A stretch of 13,755 bases of DNA from Pseudomonadota bacterium (GTDB lineage Bacteria > Pseudomonadota > Gammaproteobacteria > Burkholderiales > Burkholderiaceae_B), in assembly GCA_023432075.1 (NCBI GenBank), contig JAEYVD010000319.1, positions 1 to 13,755 on the forward strand, given 5' to 3'. Positions 7,405-13,755 of this stretch are shown here, piece by piece. The notes under the pieces were generated by a model. The model was not told the DNA's origin, ran no database searches, and was given only the letters and a program-made list of their open reading frames with translations. The translations under genes were made by a program, and so were the position numbers. How positions within the stretch are numbered: the stretch's first letter is position 1; each line of letters starts with the position of its first letter.

Positions 7405-8579
7405 GAGCGCCCCGCGATGGGCGAAAAGCGACCCGACAACGGCGGATAGTCGGTCTCGGGCTGCACCGCGATCGCGCGGATTCGCGCTTCGCAGTCCGCG
7501 ATGTCCGCGGCCGAGCCCAGTACGCTGAACGTGGTGTCGTAGCAGCGCTCCTCTCCGTGCTCCAGCCAGATGAGCTCATTGCGCTCGCGCGCCGCACCTT
7601 GGCCCAGCACATGGTTGGTGGAGGGCTCGATGCCCATCGCATACTGGCCCGACTGCAGGTTCTGCCATTGGTACTGGCACGGGAACTGATGCTTGTAGGT
7701 ACTGACCTGCATGCCCAGGCCCAGCGCATCGTTCACGAGGGCGACCGGCACGCTGCCGTCGGCCGCGGCAGCCATCTCGTGCTGCCACACCTGCTCATGA
7801 AAGCCCAGCTGCGGCGCCGGCATGCGGCGGTAGCCCACGCCCTGCTTGCGGTAGTCCTGCTCGTGCGCGGCCCACACCACATCGCGGATCGGCGCCAGAT
7901 AGCGCGAATCGGCGTCCAGCACCGGATAGCCCAGGTTGATGTGATAGCAGAGCATATGGGGCGTGCGGTAAAAGCCGCGATTCACGACACGGTCCGACAG
8001 CTTGATGTCGTTGGTGCCCACCTCGATCTCGATGCGGCGGTGCAGCTCCAGATGTTCGCCAAAGACGGTGCCCTGGCTCACCACCCCTTCGGCCCACAGG
8101 ACGCAGCGATCGCCGTCCCAGCGTTCGCCGTAGCCGGTCAGCCGCGCGGGAATGGTGCCGACGCGGCCATGGATGGATTGCTTGGCCGTCTTGCGTGGGC
8201 CGTACACATAGTTGTCAGCCGGCGCGTCGTACATGAACAGGATGTGGTCCAGCCCGCAGGTGACCATGAGTCCCGAAAACGAGCGCATCCAGCCCAGCCC
8301 GCCCTCACCTTCGTAGTCATGCAGTCCGGGATGGCGAAAGCCCGAGGGCGATTGCCATCCCATGGCCAAGCCGCGATATTCGCAGTCGGCGATGTCCATG
8401 GCACGATCCACCAGCACCGTGAAACGCAGGCCCGTGCCGCTGCGGAACTCCAGCATGCGGATACCGCGCTCCAGCCCGTCGTCCAGCGTCATCAGGCGTA
8501 CGCCGGCAAACTGCGCAAGCTGTCCGGTGCGCGCCTCTACATCGCGGCGCGTCATCCAGGTCCCGTAAATGTCAGGCAT
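7401..8579 (-). CDS. DUF4432 family protein, aldose 1-epimerase-like
   Basis: A 392-residue protein of the DUF4432 family in the galactose mutarotase-like superfamily, with motifs VDRAMDIADCEYRG (residues 57-70), SIHGRVGTIPA (135-145), CYHINLGYPVLD (211-222) and MGIEPSTNHVLG (315-326). His137, His213 and Glu318 are candidate active-site residues by analogy with mutarotases, though the family chemistry is not established to my knowledge. The ATG at 8579 is chosen over an upstream in-frame start (8609) because GGGAGA lies just before it. A 129-bp gap separates it from the isomerase gene, the longest gap in the operon, with a hairpin abutting its ribosome binding site. It probably acts on a cyclic sugar or sugar derivative. 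Confidence 0.88.
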   Translation of the reverse strand: MPDIYGTWMTRRDVEARTGQLAQFAGVRLMTLDDGLERGIRMLEFRSGTGLRFTVLVDRAMDIADCEYRGLAMGWQSPSGFRHPGLHDYEGEGGLGWMRSFSGLMVTCGLDHILFMYDAPADNYVYGPRKTAKQSIHGRVGTIPARLTGYGERWDGDRCVLWAEGVVSQGTVFGEHLELHRRIEIEVGTNDIKLSDRVVNRGFYRTPHMLCYHINLGYPVLDADSRYLAPIRDVVWAAHEQDYRKQGVGYRRMPAPQLGFHEQVWQHEMAAAADGSVPVALVNDALGLGMQVSTYKHQFPCQYQWQNLQSGQYAMGIEPSTNHVLGQGAARERNELIWLEHGEERCYDTTFSVLGSAADIADCEARIRAIAVQPETDYPPLSGRFSPIAGRS

Positions 8580-8590
8580 GAGTTCTCCCT

Positions 8591-8616
8591 GGCGGATGCG
8601 CGGGCGCACATCCGCC
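8591..8616 (-). promoter_or_regulatory. Hairpin adjoining the DUF4432 ribosome binding site
   Basis: A perfect 8-bp inverted repeat, GGCGGATG (8591-8598) and CATCCGCC (8609-8616), surrounds a 10-nt loop. In the - strand transcript it ends right at the Shine-Dalgarno AGGGAG (8585-8590) of the DUF4432 gene. It lacks a T tail, so a terminator is unlikely. An mRNA processing or stabilising hairpin, or a translation-modulating element, is more plausible. The rest of the 8580-8708 gap shows only GC-rich sequence with no convincing promoter. Confidence 0.5.
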
Positions 8617-8708
8617 GGTGTCGGTGTTCAAATCGTGTTCGAGAGGCGCGCCGCGGGCCGCGTTCAAGGATGGCTTCGCGGTGCGCCTGGTTTGCGTGCG
8701 GCGCCGGC

Positions 8709-9623
8709 CTACAGACCGTTCGCGCGCAGCCGCTCGTCGAGGAATTGCTTGGCGCGCGGCACGTCGTCTTCGGTCAGGTGTTCGATGATGATGGGAATGT
8801 TGGGGTGCTTCTTGGCCAGGCGCTGCAAATACAGGTCGTAGTTGAGCGCGCCCAGGCCCGGCGCCGGCAGCTCGATCTCGCCGACCCCACGGAACGTATG
8901 GCTTTCGGCCGCGCCTTCGTCACCGATGTCGCTATGCTTTTCCGACTTGTCGTCGCCCGAACGCTTCACATCCTTGGCATGCGCGATGCAGATCTTGTCC
9001 GAGAGCGCGTCGAACACCTGATTGAGCGTACGGTCCATGTGGTCGATGTTGTGCGCTTCGAAGAAGTTCGTCGGATCCATCAAGAGGCCCAGGCCCGGGT
9101 GATCCACCTCGGCGAACATGCGCAGCGTTTCCTCGACCGATCCCACCACGTTGTTCACGTAGGTCTCGAGGAGGAACACCGCGCCATGGTCATAGGCATG
9201 CTGCGACAGCTCGGCGATCACCGCACGGCACTGGTCCCAGCCCTCCTCGGTCTTGTTCTTGGGGTGATGCACCCAGTCGCTGTCGGGGTCGAACGTGCCG
9301 GTTTCCGAGATCACGTAGGGCGAACCCAACTGGCGGGCGTGCGTGAGGATCTCTTTGAGATAGCCGTTGCGGCGCTGGCGCTCGGCGGGATCGGGATGAA
9401 CGATGTTGGTATAGGCCGAGATGCAGGACACCGGCAGGTTGTAGTGGCGGAAGGTGTCGCGGATCTGCGCGCATTTCTGGGCGGTCAGCTGCCCCGGGCC
9501 CAGCTCCATGTCCTTGAAATGCAGGTCCAGCTGCACGGTGTTAAAGCCGTGCGAGCGGATCACCTTGGCGGTGCGCTCCAGTTCATAGGGAAAGTAGCCC
9601 GAGAAGATTCCGGTCTGGATCAT
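8709..9623 (-). CDS. Sugar phosphate isomerase/epimerase family protein (TIM barrel)
   Basis: A 304-residue protein of the xylose isomerase-like TIM barrel family (AP endonuclease 2 / IolE-type). The ATG at 9623 is chosen over a TTG further upstream because GGAGAC lies 7 nt before it. Candidate divalent-metal ligands are Glu153 (LLETYVNN), Asp183 (LLMDPTNFF), His215 (IAHAKDVK) and Glu281 (IIIEHL), the usual E-D-H-E pattern of the family. GFNTVQLDLHF near the N-terminus and PGLGALNYDLYLQRL (255-269) also fit. An insertion rich in charged residues (about 221-243) may shape the substrate site. It follows the oxidoreductase gene by 31 bp, a pairing common in inositol and other sugar catabolic operons. 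The exact substrate is unknown. Confidence 0.92.
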   Translation of the reverse strand: MIQTGIFSGYFPYELERTAKVIRSHGFNTVQLDLHFKDMELGPGQLTAQKCAQIRDTFRHYNLPVSCISAYTNIVHPDPAERQRRNGYLKEILTHARQLGSPYVISETGTFDPDSDWVHHPKNKTEEGWDQCRAVIAELSQHAYDHGAVFLLETYVNNVVGSVEETLRMFAEVDHPGLGLLMDPTNFFEAHNIDHMDRTLNQVFDALSDKICIAHAKDVKRSGDDKSEKHSDIGDEGAAESHTFRGVGEIELPAPGLGALNYDLYLQRLAKKHPNIPIIIEHLTEDDVPRAKQFLDERLRANGL

Positions 9624-9654
9624 GATGGTTGTCTCCGTCTGTTTTTCTGTCTGG

Positions 9655-10746
9655 TTATTCAACAGCCGGCAGCCGTACTGTGCGGCCTTCGGCGATGGAC
9701 GTATACGCGGCCTCGACCAGCGCCATCGTGCGTACGTTGTCGGTCACGCTCAACGCAGGCTCGGTGCCGCTGGCCAGCGCGTACTGCAACTGCTCCATCA
9801 CGCCAATGAAGGCATGCGGAAACCACATCGTGTCCCACGTGGGCGTCACCCATCGCCCATCGGTATGGCCCTCGGCTGCACGCGAGGCGTAGCTCAGGGT
9901 CGACGGCTCGCCGGTGGGCCAGCCGATGGTGCCGCGCGCGACGCCCTCGGTGCCTTCCACGCGCCAGCGGATGTGCTGGTCGTCGGGGTATCCGTCGGCC
10001 CGCGGGCCCGACCACACATCTTCGAGGGACAGCGCGAGCAGGCCGTTGCCAAAGCGCAGCGTCGTGCTCACCAGCCCATCCTGATGCGCGAACTCGGTGC
10101 GCGGATCGTTGCGGGTGATGCTGGTGATCTCGGTGGGCTCGCCAAACAGATAACGCAGGGCATCGAGGTGATGAACGCTCATGTTCGAAAGCGTCAGCCG
10201 GTCGTAACCGCGCAAGAAATCCTGCCAATGCGGAATTGCGTGCATGTCGATCTGCGCGAACACCGGCGTGCCCAGCACGCCCTGGTCGAGCAGCTGCTTG
10301 AGCGTGCGCATCGACTGGTCGTAGCGCATGTTCTGGTTCACCGACAGGATCTTGCCGGCGGCGCGCGCCTCGTCGCGCAAGGCGCGGGCTTCCTCCAGCG
10401 AAAGCGCGAGGGGCTTCTGCGCCAGCACGCCGCGCACGTGCGGGGCGGCCAATGCGGCGCGAATCAGCGCGGGCTGCAGGTCGGGCGGATAGGCGATGTC
10501 CACGATCTCGATCTGCGGATCGGCGATCAGGGCCAGGGGATCCTCATGCACACGCGGGATACCGTAGCGTTCGGCAACCGCGGCCGCTTTGCTGCGGGTA
10601 CGCGACGCAATCGCCGCCACCGTGAAGCCGGCCTGCTGGTAGGCGGCCAGATGGCATTCGGCCATGATCATGCCGGCGCCGATGCAGCCGATGCGAAAGC
10701 GCCGTTCCCGGACGGGCGGGTCAGGCACCAAGGTAGGGTGCGACAT
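9655..10746 (-). CDS. Gfo/Idh/MocA family oxidoreductase
   Basis: A 363-residue NAD(P)-dependent oxidoreductase, the first gene of the operon. The ATG at 10746 is chosen because a strong AGGAGG lies 5 nt upstream; an in-frame upstream start lacks this. The N-terminal Rossmann fold shows RIGCIGAGMIMAECHLAAY (residues 18-36); the conserved Lys111 lies in AQKPLALSLEEA, where Gln replaces the Glu of the usual EKP motif. NQNMRYD (137-143) and SNMSVHHLDALRYLFGEP (187-204), containing the histidines expected near the substrate, follow in the C-terminal domain. Such enzymes oxidise sugars, inositols or related polyols at a ring or chain hydroxyl. Cytoplasmic. Probably regulated by the divergent LacI-type gene. 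Confidence 0.94.
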   Translation of the reverse strand: MSHPTLVPDPPVRERRFRIGCIGAGMIMAECHLAAYQQAGFTVAAIASRTRSKAAAVAERYGIPRVHEDPLALIADPQIEIVDIAYPPDLQPALIRAALAAPHVRGVLAQKPLALSLEEARALRDEARAAGKILSVNQNMRYDQSMRTLKQLLDQGVLGTPVFAQIDMHAIPHWQDFLRGYDRLTLSNMSVHHLDALRYLFGEPTEITSITRNDPRTEFAHQDGLVSTTLRFGNGLLALSLEDVWSGPRADGYPDDQHIRWRVEGTEGVARGTIGWPTGEPSTLSYASRAAEGHTDGRWVTPTWDTMWFPHAFIGVMEQLQYALASGTEPALSVTDNVRTMALVEAAYTSIAEGRTVRLPAVE

Positions 10747-10805
10747 GGTCTCCTCCTGCCGGCTTGGTATGCCCTGTCGACTGCGTGGCACCCTGCCGTG
10801 CGGTG

Positions 10806-10838
10806 TTTGATGTGTTGAGCCGCGATATTCACATCAAA
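10806..10838. promoter_or_regulatory. Inverted repeat, candidate operator of the catabolic operon
   Basis: A perfect 9-bp inverted repeat, TTTGATGTG (10806-10814) and CACATCAAA (10830-10838), is separated by 15 bp, about two helical turns between half-site centres. It lies in the 225-bp region between the divergent operon and the LacI-type regulator and overlaps a possible operon promoter. It fits a binding site for a dimeric regulator; which one is unknown. Confidence 0.5.
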
Positions 10839-10853
10839 ACAATCAGGGGTAAA
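10825..10853 (-). promoter_or_regulatory. Possible promoter of the seven-gene operon
   Basis: On the - strand, TTTACC (10848-10853) and GAATAT (10825-10830) are 17 bp apart, with a TG placed one base before the latter as in extended -10 promoters. Matches to consensus are moderate (about 4 of 6 and 3 of 6). The inverted repeat at 10806-10838 covers the -10 box, as expected for a repressor site. Initiation would leave a leader of about 70 nt before the oxidoreductase start. Confidence 0.3.
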
Positions 10854-10889
10854 GGCAGATGGCGCTCATAGGGCGGCAGCGTTACCTTT

Positions 10890-10924
10890 TTGATCTCGAA
10901 TGATTGCAAATGATGGCTTATGAT
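10890..10924 (+). promoter_or_regulatory. Four phased TGAT words and possible regulator-gene promoter
   Basis: TGAT occurs at 10891, 10901, 10911 and 10921, exactly 10 bp apart, so all four lie on one face of the helix; the third and fourth share TGATGGC. TATGAT at 10919-10924 matches a -10 box in 5 of 6 positions and would start a leader of about 40 nt before the LacI-type gene at 10972. No good -35 is seen. The overlap of repeats and promoter suggests autoregulation, which is inference. Confidence 0.4.
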
Positions 10925-10971
10925 GGCCGCGCTGCCATCGTCCTGATGGTGTCTTGAGAGCCCGATCCCGC

Positions 10972-12039
10972 ATGCGTCCCACCATTTCCCTCATCGCCCG
11001 TGAAGCCGGCATGTCCACCGCCACCGTGGACCGGGTGCTGAACGACCGTGACGGCGTGCGCGGCAAGACCCGCGACCGCGTGCTGGCGATTGCCAATCGC
11101 CTGGGCTACTTCGTCCCGGGCGCCGATGCCGCCCGGCAGGACGTACGGGTCGATTTCGTCTTGCCCGCCGGCACCAACAGCTTCATGACCGCGTTGGGCC
11201 GGCACCTGCTCGAAGAGGCCGCCGCCCGCCCCGATGTGCAGGCCCGCCTGCATCTGATCGAGGGATTCGACGCCAATAAGCTCGCAAAAAAGCTTTACGA
11301 GCTGCGCGAGCAGACGCAGGCAGTCGGCTTGGTCGGGCTGGACCACCCCCAAGTGCGCGACGCCATCATGGCGCTGCGCGACAGCGGCGTGCATGTGAGC
11401 ACGCTGGTGTCGGACATTCCGATCTCGGCCCGCCTGGGGTATGTGGGCATCGACAACCGTGCCGCGGGCCGACTGGCTGCGCTGTTGCTGGGCCGGTTTC
11501 TGCCGCAGCACACCGAACGGAAGGTCGCGGTGTTCGTCGGGTCCTTGGCCTATCGCGGCCACGAAGAGCGGGAGATGGGCTTTCGGTCGCTGCTGAGCGA
11601 AGAGTTTCCGCACCTGCGCATCGCCCACACTCTCGAGATCGGCGATGACCGCGACCGCGCCTTCGCAGTCACGCAGGATCTGCTGCGCAAGGAACCGCCC
11701 CACGCGATCTACAACATCGGCGCCGGCAATCAAGGCATCGCGCGGGCGCTGAAGGAGGCGCGGCCGGCTGAGGCATGGACGGCCGACGCGGGGCTTGAAG
11801 CGGCCCGGCCGAGCAAGGCGTCCTCTGCCTCTCGCATCGTCTTCGTCGGTCACGACCTCACCGAGGCCACGCGCCGCCTGCTGCTCGATCGCACCATGGA
11901 CGCCGTGATCGACCAGAACCCGCGCGTCGAGGCGCGCGAGATCGTCAAGCTGCTGGTGGCGGCCGTCAAGGGTGCGCCCGAACCCAGCTACCTGCCGCGG
12001 CTGCAGGTGATCTTCCGGGAAAACATCCCGGAGCCGTGA
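10972..12039 (+). CDS. LacI-family transcriptional regulator
   Basis: A 355-residue regulator with an N-terminal helix-turn-helix, ISLIAREAGMSTATVDRVLN (residues 5-24), the following helix RGKTRDRVLAIANRLGYFVPG that includes the LacI-type hinge, and a periplasmic-binding-protein-like effector domain (about 58-355; VDFVLPAGTNSFM, GIDNRAAGRLAALLL, IYNIGAGNQGIARAL, IVFVGHDLTEATRRLL). VDRVLN replaces the usual VSRALN in the recognition helix, so its operator may be unusual. An Ala/Pro-rich segment (263-287) between two conserved strands looks like a loop insertion. The ATG at 10972 has only a weak GAGAG 11 nt upstream; a TTG at 10954 is a less likely start. Divergent from the catabolic operon, it probably represses or activates it in response to a sugar-like effector. 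Confidence 0.92.
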   Translation: MRPTISLIAREAGMSTATVDRVLNDRDGVRGKTRDRVLAIANRLGYFVPGADAARQDVRVDFVLPAGTNSFMTALGRHLLEEAAARPDVQARLHLIEGFDANKLAKKLYELREQTQAVGLVGLDHPQVRDAIMALRDSGVHVSTLVSDIPISARLGYVGIDNRAAGRLAALLLGRFLPQHTERKVAVFVGSLAYRGHEEREMGFRSLLSEEFPHLRIAHTLEIGDDRDRAFAVTQDLLRKEPPHAIYNIGAGNQGIARALKEARPAEAWTADAGLEAARPSKASSASRIVFVGHDLTEATRRLLLDRTMDAVIDQNPRVEAREIVKLLVAAVKGAPEPSYLPRLQVIFRENIPEP

Positions 12040-12250
12040 TGGCTCGGCGGGGGCCGGTTGGAACCTGCGCGCGGGACTCGCACCCGCCGGCGGTCCAGGC
12101 AAGGATCCGCTCAACCTAGGCGCTACACACACGCTTTTTAGTGCTTCTGCGGGCAATTCCGCGTAAACCCTCCTTTTCGCGCGCCGAAGCCCGGCTTGCA
12201 AAACCGCGAATTCCCAACCTCGCCCTTGTCGCGCCACACTGCCGATGCCT

Positions 12251-12275
12251 GCCCGCCATGCGCGGCATCGCGGGC
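12251..12275 (+). promoter_or_regulatory. Hairpin in the leader of the Bug receptor gene
   Basis: GCCCGC (12251-12256) pairs with GCGGGC (12270-12275), then a C-C mismatch, then ATGC (12258-12261) pairs with GCAT (12265-12268) around a GCG loop. The structure ends 12 nt before the Shine-Dalgarno AAGGAG (12288-12293). No T run follows. It could stabilise the mRNA, tune translation, or as DNA serve as a dyad operator. The rest of the 260-bp gap (12040-12299) shows small GC hairpins but no promoter that I can defend. Confidence 0.5.
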
Positions 12276-12299
12276 CGAAGAGACTACAAGGAGCGAGAC

Positions 12300-13298
12300 A
12301 TGTCCCACCCATACGCGCGCGCCTTCAAGCGCGCAGCCTGGCCCGTGCTGGCCCTGTCCTGCCTGGCTTTTGGCAATGCCGGCGCGCAAAGTGCTTATCC
12401 CAATCACCCGATTTCCCTGGTCGTGCCGTTCGCCGCGGGCGGTCCCACCGACGTCGTGGCCCGCAGCCTGGGCGCCTCCATGGCCAAGACGCTGGGCCAG
12501 AGCGTCGTCATCGAAAACCGCACCGGGGCGGGCGGCACGCTGGCCTCGCAACACGTGGCCCGCGCCGCGCCCGACGGCTACACCTTTCTGATCCACCACA
12601 ACGGCATGGCCACGGCGCCCGCGCTGTACCGCAAGCTGTCATTCAATCCGCTGACCGACTTTGCCTATGTCGGCCAGGTCGCCGACGTGCCCATGACCCT
12701 GCTGGGCCGCAAGGATCTGCCGGCCGACGGCATGGCGAGCTTCATCAAGTACGCCAAGGAAAACGGCAACAAGATCAACCTGGCCAATGCCGGCCTGGGC
12801 GCCGTGTCGCAGCTGTGCGGCATGCTGCTGCAGGAGTCGCTGGGCGTGCAATTCACGACCGTGCCTTATGCGGGCACCGCGCCCGCCATGACGGCGCTGC
12901 TGGGCGGCCAGGTGGACGTGCTGTGCGACCAGACCACGCAGACCATCCCGCAGATCAAGGCCGCACGCGTGAAGCTGTACGGCGTCACGACCCAGGAGCG
13001 CATCAAGACCCTGCCCGACGCGCCCACCCTGCAGGAAGGCGGCCTGAAGGATTTCGAAGTCAAGGTGTGGCACGGCGTCTACGCGCCCAAGGGCACGCCG
13101 CCCGAGGCCATCAACAAGTTCAACGCCGCGCTGCGCGCCGCACTGAAAGACCCAGCTTTCACGCAGAAGATGGCCGAACTCGGCGCCGAAATCGTGCCCG
13201 AAGCCAAGCAGACGCCTGAGGGCCTGCAGACGTGGTTGAAGTCTGAAGTGGACAAGTGGGGCGGGGTGATTCGCAAGGCGGGCGTGTACGCGGATTGA
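12300..13298 (+). CDS. Bug/TctC-family periplasmic solute-binding receptor
   Basis: A 332-residue tripartite tricarboxylate transporter receptor of the Bug family. The ATG at 12300 is chosen because AAGGAG lies 6 nt upstream and because it gives a proper signal peptide: basic ARAFKR, hydrophobic AAWPVLALSCLAFG, and probable cleavage after NAGA (residue 29). The mature protein shows YPNHPISLVVPFAAGGPTDVVAR with Asp51, a ligand-binding aspartate position in Bug structures, then VVIENRTGAGG (69-79), AAPDGYTFL and VPYAGTAPAMTALLGGQVD. Bug proteins bind small carboxylates, amides or amino acids in the periplasm. No TctA/TctB membrane genes are nearby, as for many orphan Bug receptors. It follows the LacI-type gene by 260 bp in the same direction and may capture the operon's substrate. 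Confidence 0.94.
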   Translation: MSHPYARAFKRAAWPVLALSCLAFGNAGAQSAYPNHPISLVVPFAAGGPTDVVARSLGASMAKTLGQSVVIENRTGAGGTLASQHVARAAPDGYTFLIHHNGMATAPALYRKLSFNPLTDFAYVGQVADVPMTLLGRKDLPADGMASFIKYAKENGNKINLANAGLGAVSQLCGMLLQESLGVQFTTVPYAGTAPAMTALLGGQVDVLCDQTTQTIPQIKAARVKLYGVTTQERIKTLPDAPTLQEGGLKDFEVKVWHGVYAPKGTPPEAINKFNAALRAALKDPAFTQKMAELGAEIVPEAKQTPEGLQTWLKSEVDKWGGVIRKAGVYAD

Positions 13299-13306
13299 GG
13301 CATGTT

Positions 13307-13328
13307 GCGGCGCCCGCCTGCGCGCCGC
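13307..13328 (+). terminator. GC hairpin after the Bug gene (weak terminator candidate)
   Basis: GCGGCGC (13307-13313) and GCGCCGC (13322-13328) form a perfect 7-bp stem with an 8-nt loop starting 9 nt after the stop codon. No T run follows, so intrinsic termination is uncertain; a 3'-end stabilising hairpin is equally possible. Confidence 0.35.
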
Positions 13329-13339
13329 GGCGGAACACA

Positions 13340-13398
13340 ACAAGGCCATCTCGGCAGCGCCCGTATGAGGGGGTACGCCTCCGAAGCGGTGGCCTTGT
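13340..13398. repeat. Long-loop inverted repeat in convergent intergenic DNA
   Basis: ACAAGGCCA (13340-13348) and TGGCCTTGT (13390-13398) are a perfect 9-bp pair around a 41-nt interior. The interior holds two alternative short pairs, TCGG (13351-13354) with CCGA (13381-13384), or GAGG (13367-13370) with CCTC (13378-13381). On the - strand the element is followed by TTGTTGTGTT, so it may terminate the - strand gene whose stop is at 13514; a small structured RNA is an alternative. Confidence 0.4.
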
Positions 13399-13460
13399 CG
13401 GAAAACACTTGATGCAGCCAGGGACGTTGGCGTTCGGACGGCTTCGTTCTAGGCGGTAGA

Positions 13461-13501
13461 CCCGCGCTGGTTCACGATGACGCGGGCTTATGACGTCATC
13501 G
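13461..13501. repeat. Two overlapping, mutually exclusive inverted repeats
   Basis: CCCGCG (13461-13466) can pair with CGCGGG (13481-13486), while CGATGACG (13475-13482) can pair with CGTCATCG (13494-13501). The arms overlap at 13481-13482, so both hairpins cannot form together. The second arm includes the 10-bp palindrome ATGACGTCAT (13490-13499). It lies 12 bp beyond the stop codon of the - strand gene, so a terminator or attenuator role is possible. Confidence 0.4.
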
Positions 13502-13513
13502 CTTGAGCCTGTT

Positions 13514-13755
13514 CTAGGGGGGAAAACGGTCGCCGCTGATGCCAATGGCCCCTGGCTGGATATCGTCGAATCCGCACAGCTGGTCAATTTCCTTGGGAAA
13601 CCAAGCGTAAGGCACGTTGTACTGAATAAAGGCCTCCACGCTGTCGGGGAAAACAATGATCAAGAGCCAGCCGATCCACAGCGGAATGGTGATCGGCGCT
13701 TTCAACACGCCGTAGGGCCGAACGAGTCTGCCGCGCAATCCGGCATACCAGTCTC
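13514..13755 (-). CDS. Hypothetical membrane protein (5' end beyond the window)
   Basis: The frame is open from the window edge to a TAG at 13514, giving about 80 visible C-terminal residues; the start lies outside. The visible sequence begins DWYAGLRGRLVRPYG, contains one clear hydrophobic segment, APITIPLWIGWLLIIVFP, and ends with a tail of about 45 residues (SVEAFIQYNVPYAWFPKEID, then a Gly/Pro/Asp-rich end). The basic residues before the hydrophobic segment and acidic residues after it suggest that the tail faces the periplasm. I do not recognise the family. Its local base composition is less GC-rich than the rest of the window, which may reflect lower expression or separate ancestry. It converges on the Bug gene across 215 bp of repeat-rich DNA. 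Confidence 0.6.
   Translation of the reverse strand, partial: DWYAGLRGRLVRPYGVLKAPITIPLWIGWLLIIVFPDSVEAFIQYNVPYAWFPKEIDQLCGFDDIQPGAIGISGDRFPP

Noticed and set aside
7557..9809. 750-codon open frame on the + strand opposite the DUF4432 and isomerase genes
   Set aside because: Antisense frames lack stops in DNA of this composition; the translated sequence has no domain signature, and the opposite strand encodes two clear enzyme families with good ribosome binding sites.
10954..10971. TTG start for the LacI-type regulator
   Set aside because: The ATG at 10972 gives the usual short N-terminus before the helix-turn-helix; the TTG has no ribosome binding site advantage.
12080..12105. tRNA T-arm-like sequence on the - strand (GCGGG stem, TGCGAGT loop, CCCGC)
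   Set aside because: The 5-bp stem and 7-nt loop mimic a T-arm, but the loop departs from TTCGANT and no matching acceptor, D or anticodon arms are found at the right distances.
12300..12362. Possible lipoprotein signal around Cys21 of the Bug receptor
   Set aside because: The residues before Cys (ALS) do not match a lipobox, and a standard signal peptidase I site follows at NAGA; Bug receptors are normally soluble.

Overview
The window is GC-rich, densely packed bacterial DNA with good Shine-Dalgarno sites and ATGA-type gene overlaps. A stand-alone Bug/TctC-type solute receptor, a family strongly expanded in Bordetella and relatives, together with the overall protein style points to a betaproteobacterium of the Burkholderiales, most likely Alcaligenaceae (Bordetella/Achromobacter-like). 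This placement is an inference from gene content.

Region 1 (1-3453, + strand) is a tight four-gene set: the C-terminal part of a circularly permuted ATP-grasp protein (COG2308 type), an alpha-E protein (DUF403), a transglutaminase-like cysteine protease, and an Anbu-type proteasome-like peptidase. Comparative genomics has linked these families before as a predicted peptide-synthesis or protein-tagging/degradation system. To my knowledge its substrate and chemistry remain unknown, so it is the best candidate here for a poorly described system. The Anbu gene has a possible promoter of its own, and a terminator-like hairpin closes the unit.

Region 2 (3491-10746, - strand) is a seven-gene catabolic operon read right to left: Gfo/Idh/MocA oxidoreductase, sugar phosphate isomerase/epimerase-like TIM barrel, DUF4432 mutarotase-like protein, SDR dehydrogenase, family III CoA-transferase, a solute-binding-protein-like protein with no signal peptide, and an enoyl-CoA hydratase. 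It joins a sugar/polyol-type front half to an acyl-CoA-type back half. No single known pathway I can name uses this set. A divergent LacI-family regulator (10972-12039, +) is its likely controller. The 225-bp intergenic region between them has an inverted repeat and four TGAT words spaced exactly 10 bp apart.

Region 3 (12040-13755) holds a 260-bp leader with a strong hairpin next to the ribosome binding site of a Bug-family periplasmic receptor gene, then 215 bp rich in inverted repeats, then the 3' end of an unrecognised membrane protein gene on the - strand that runs off the window. The Bug receptor may deliver the operon's substrate, but no TctA/TctB membrane partners are in the window. 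There is no RNA gene, IS element or CRISPR array that I can support, and no gene-free stretch exceeds 300 bp.
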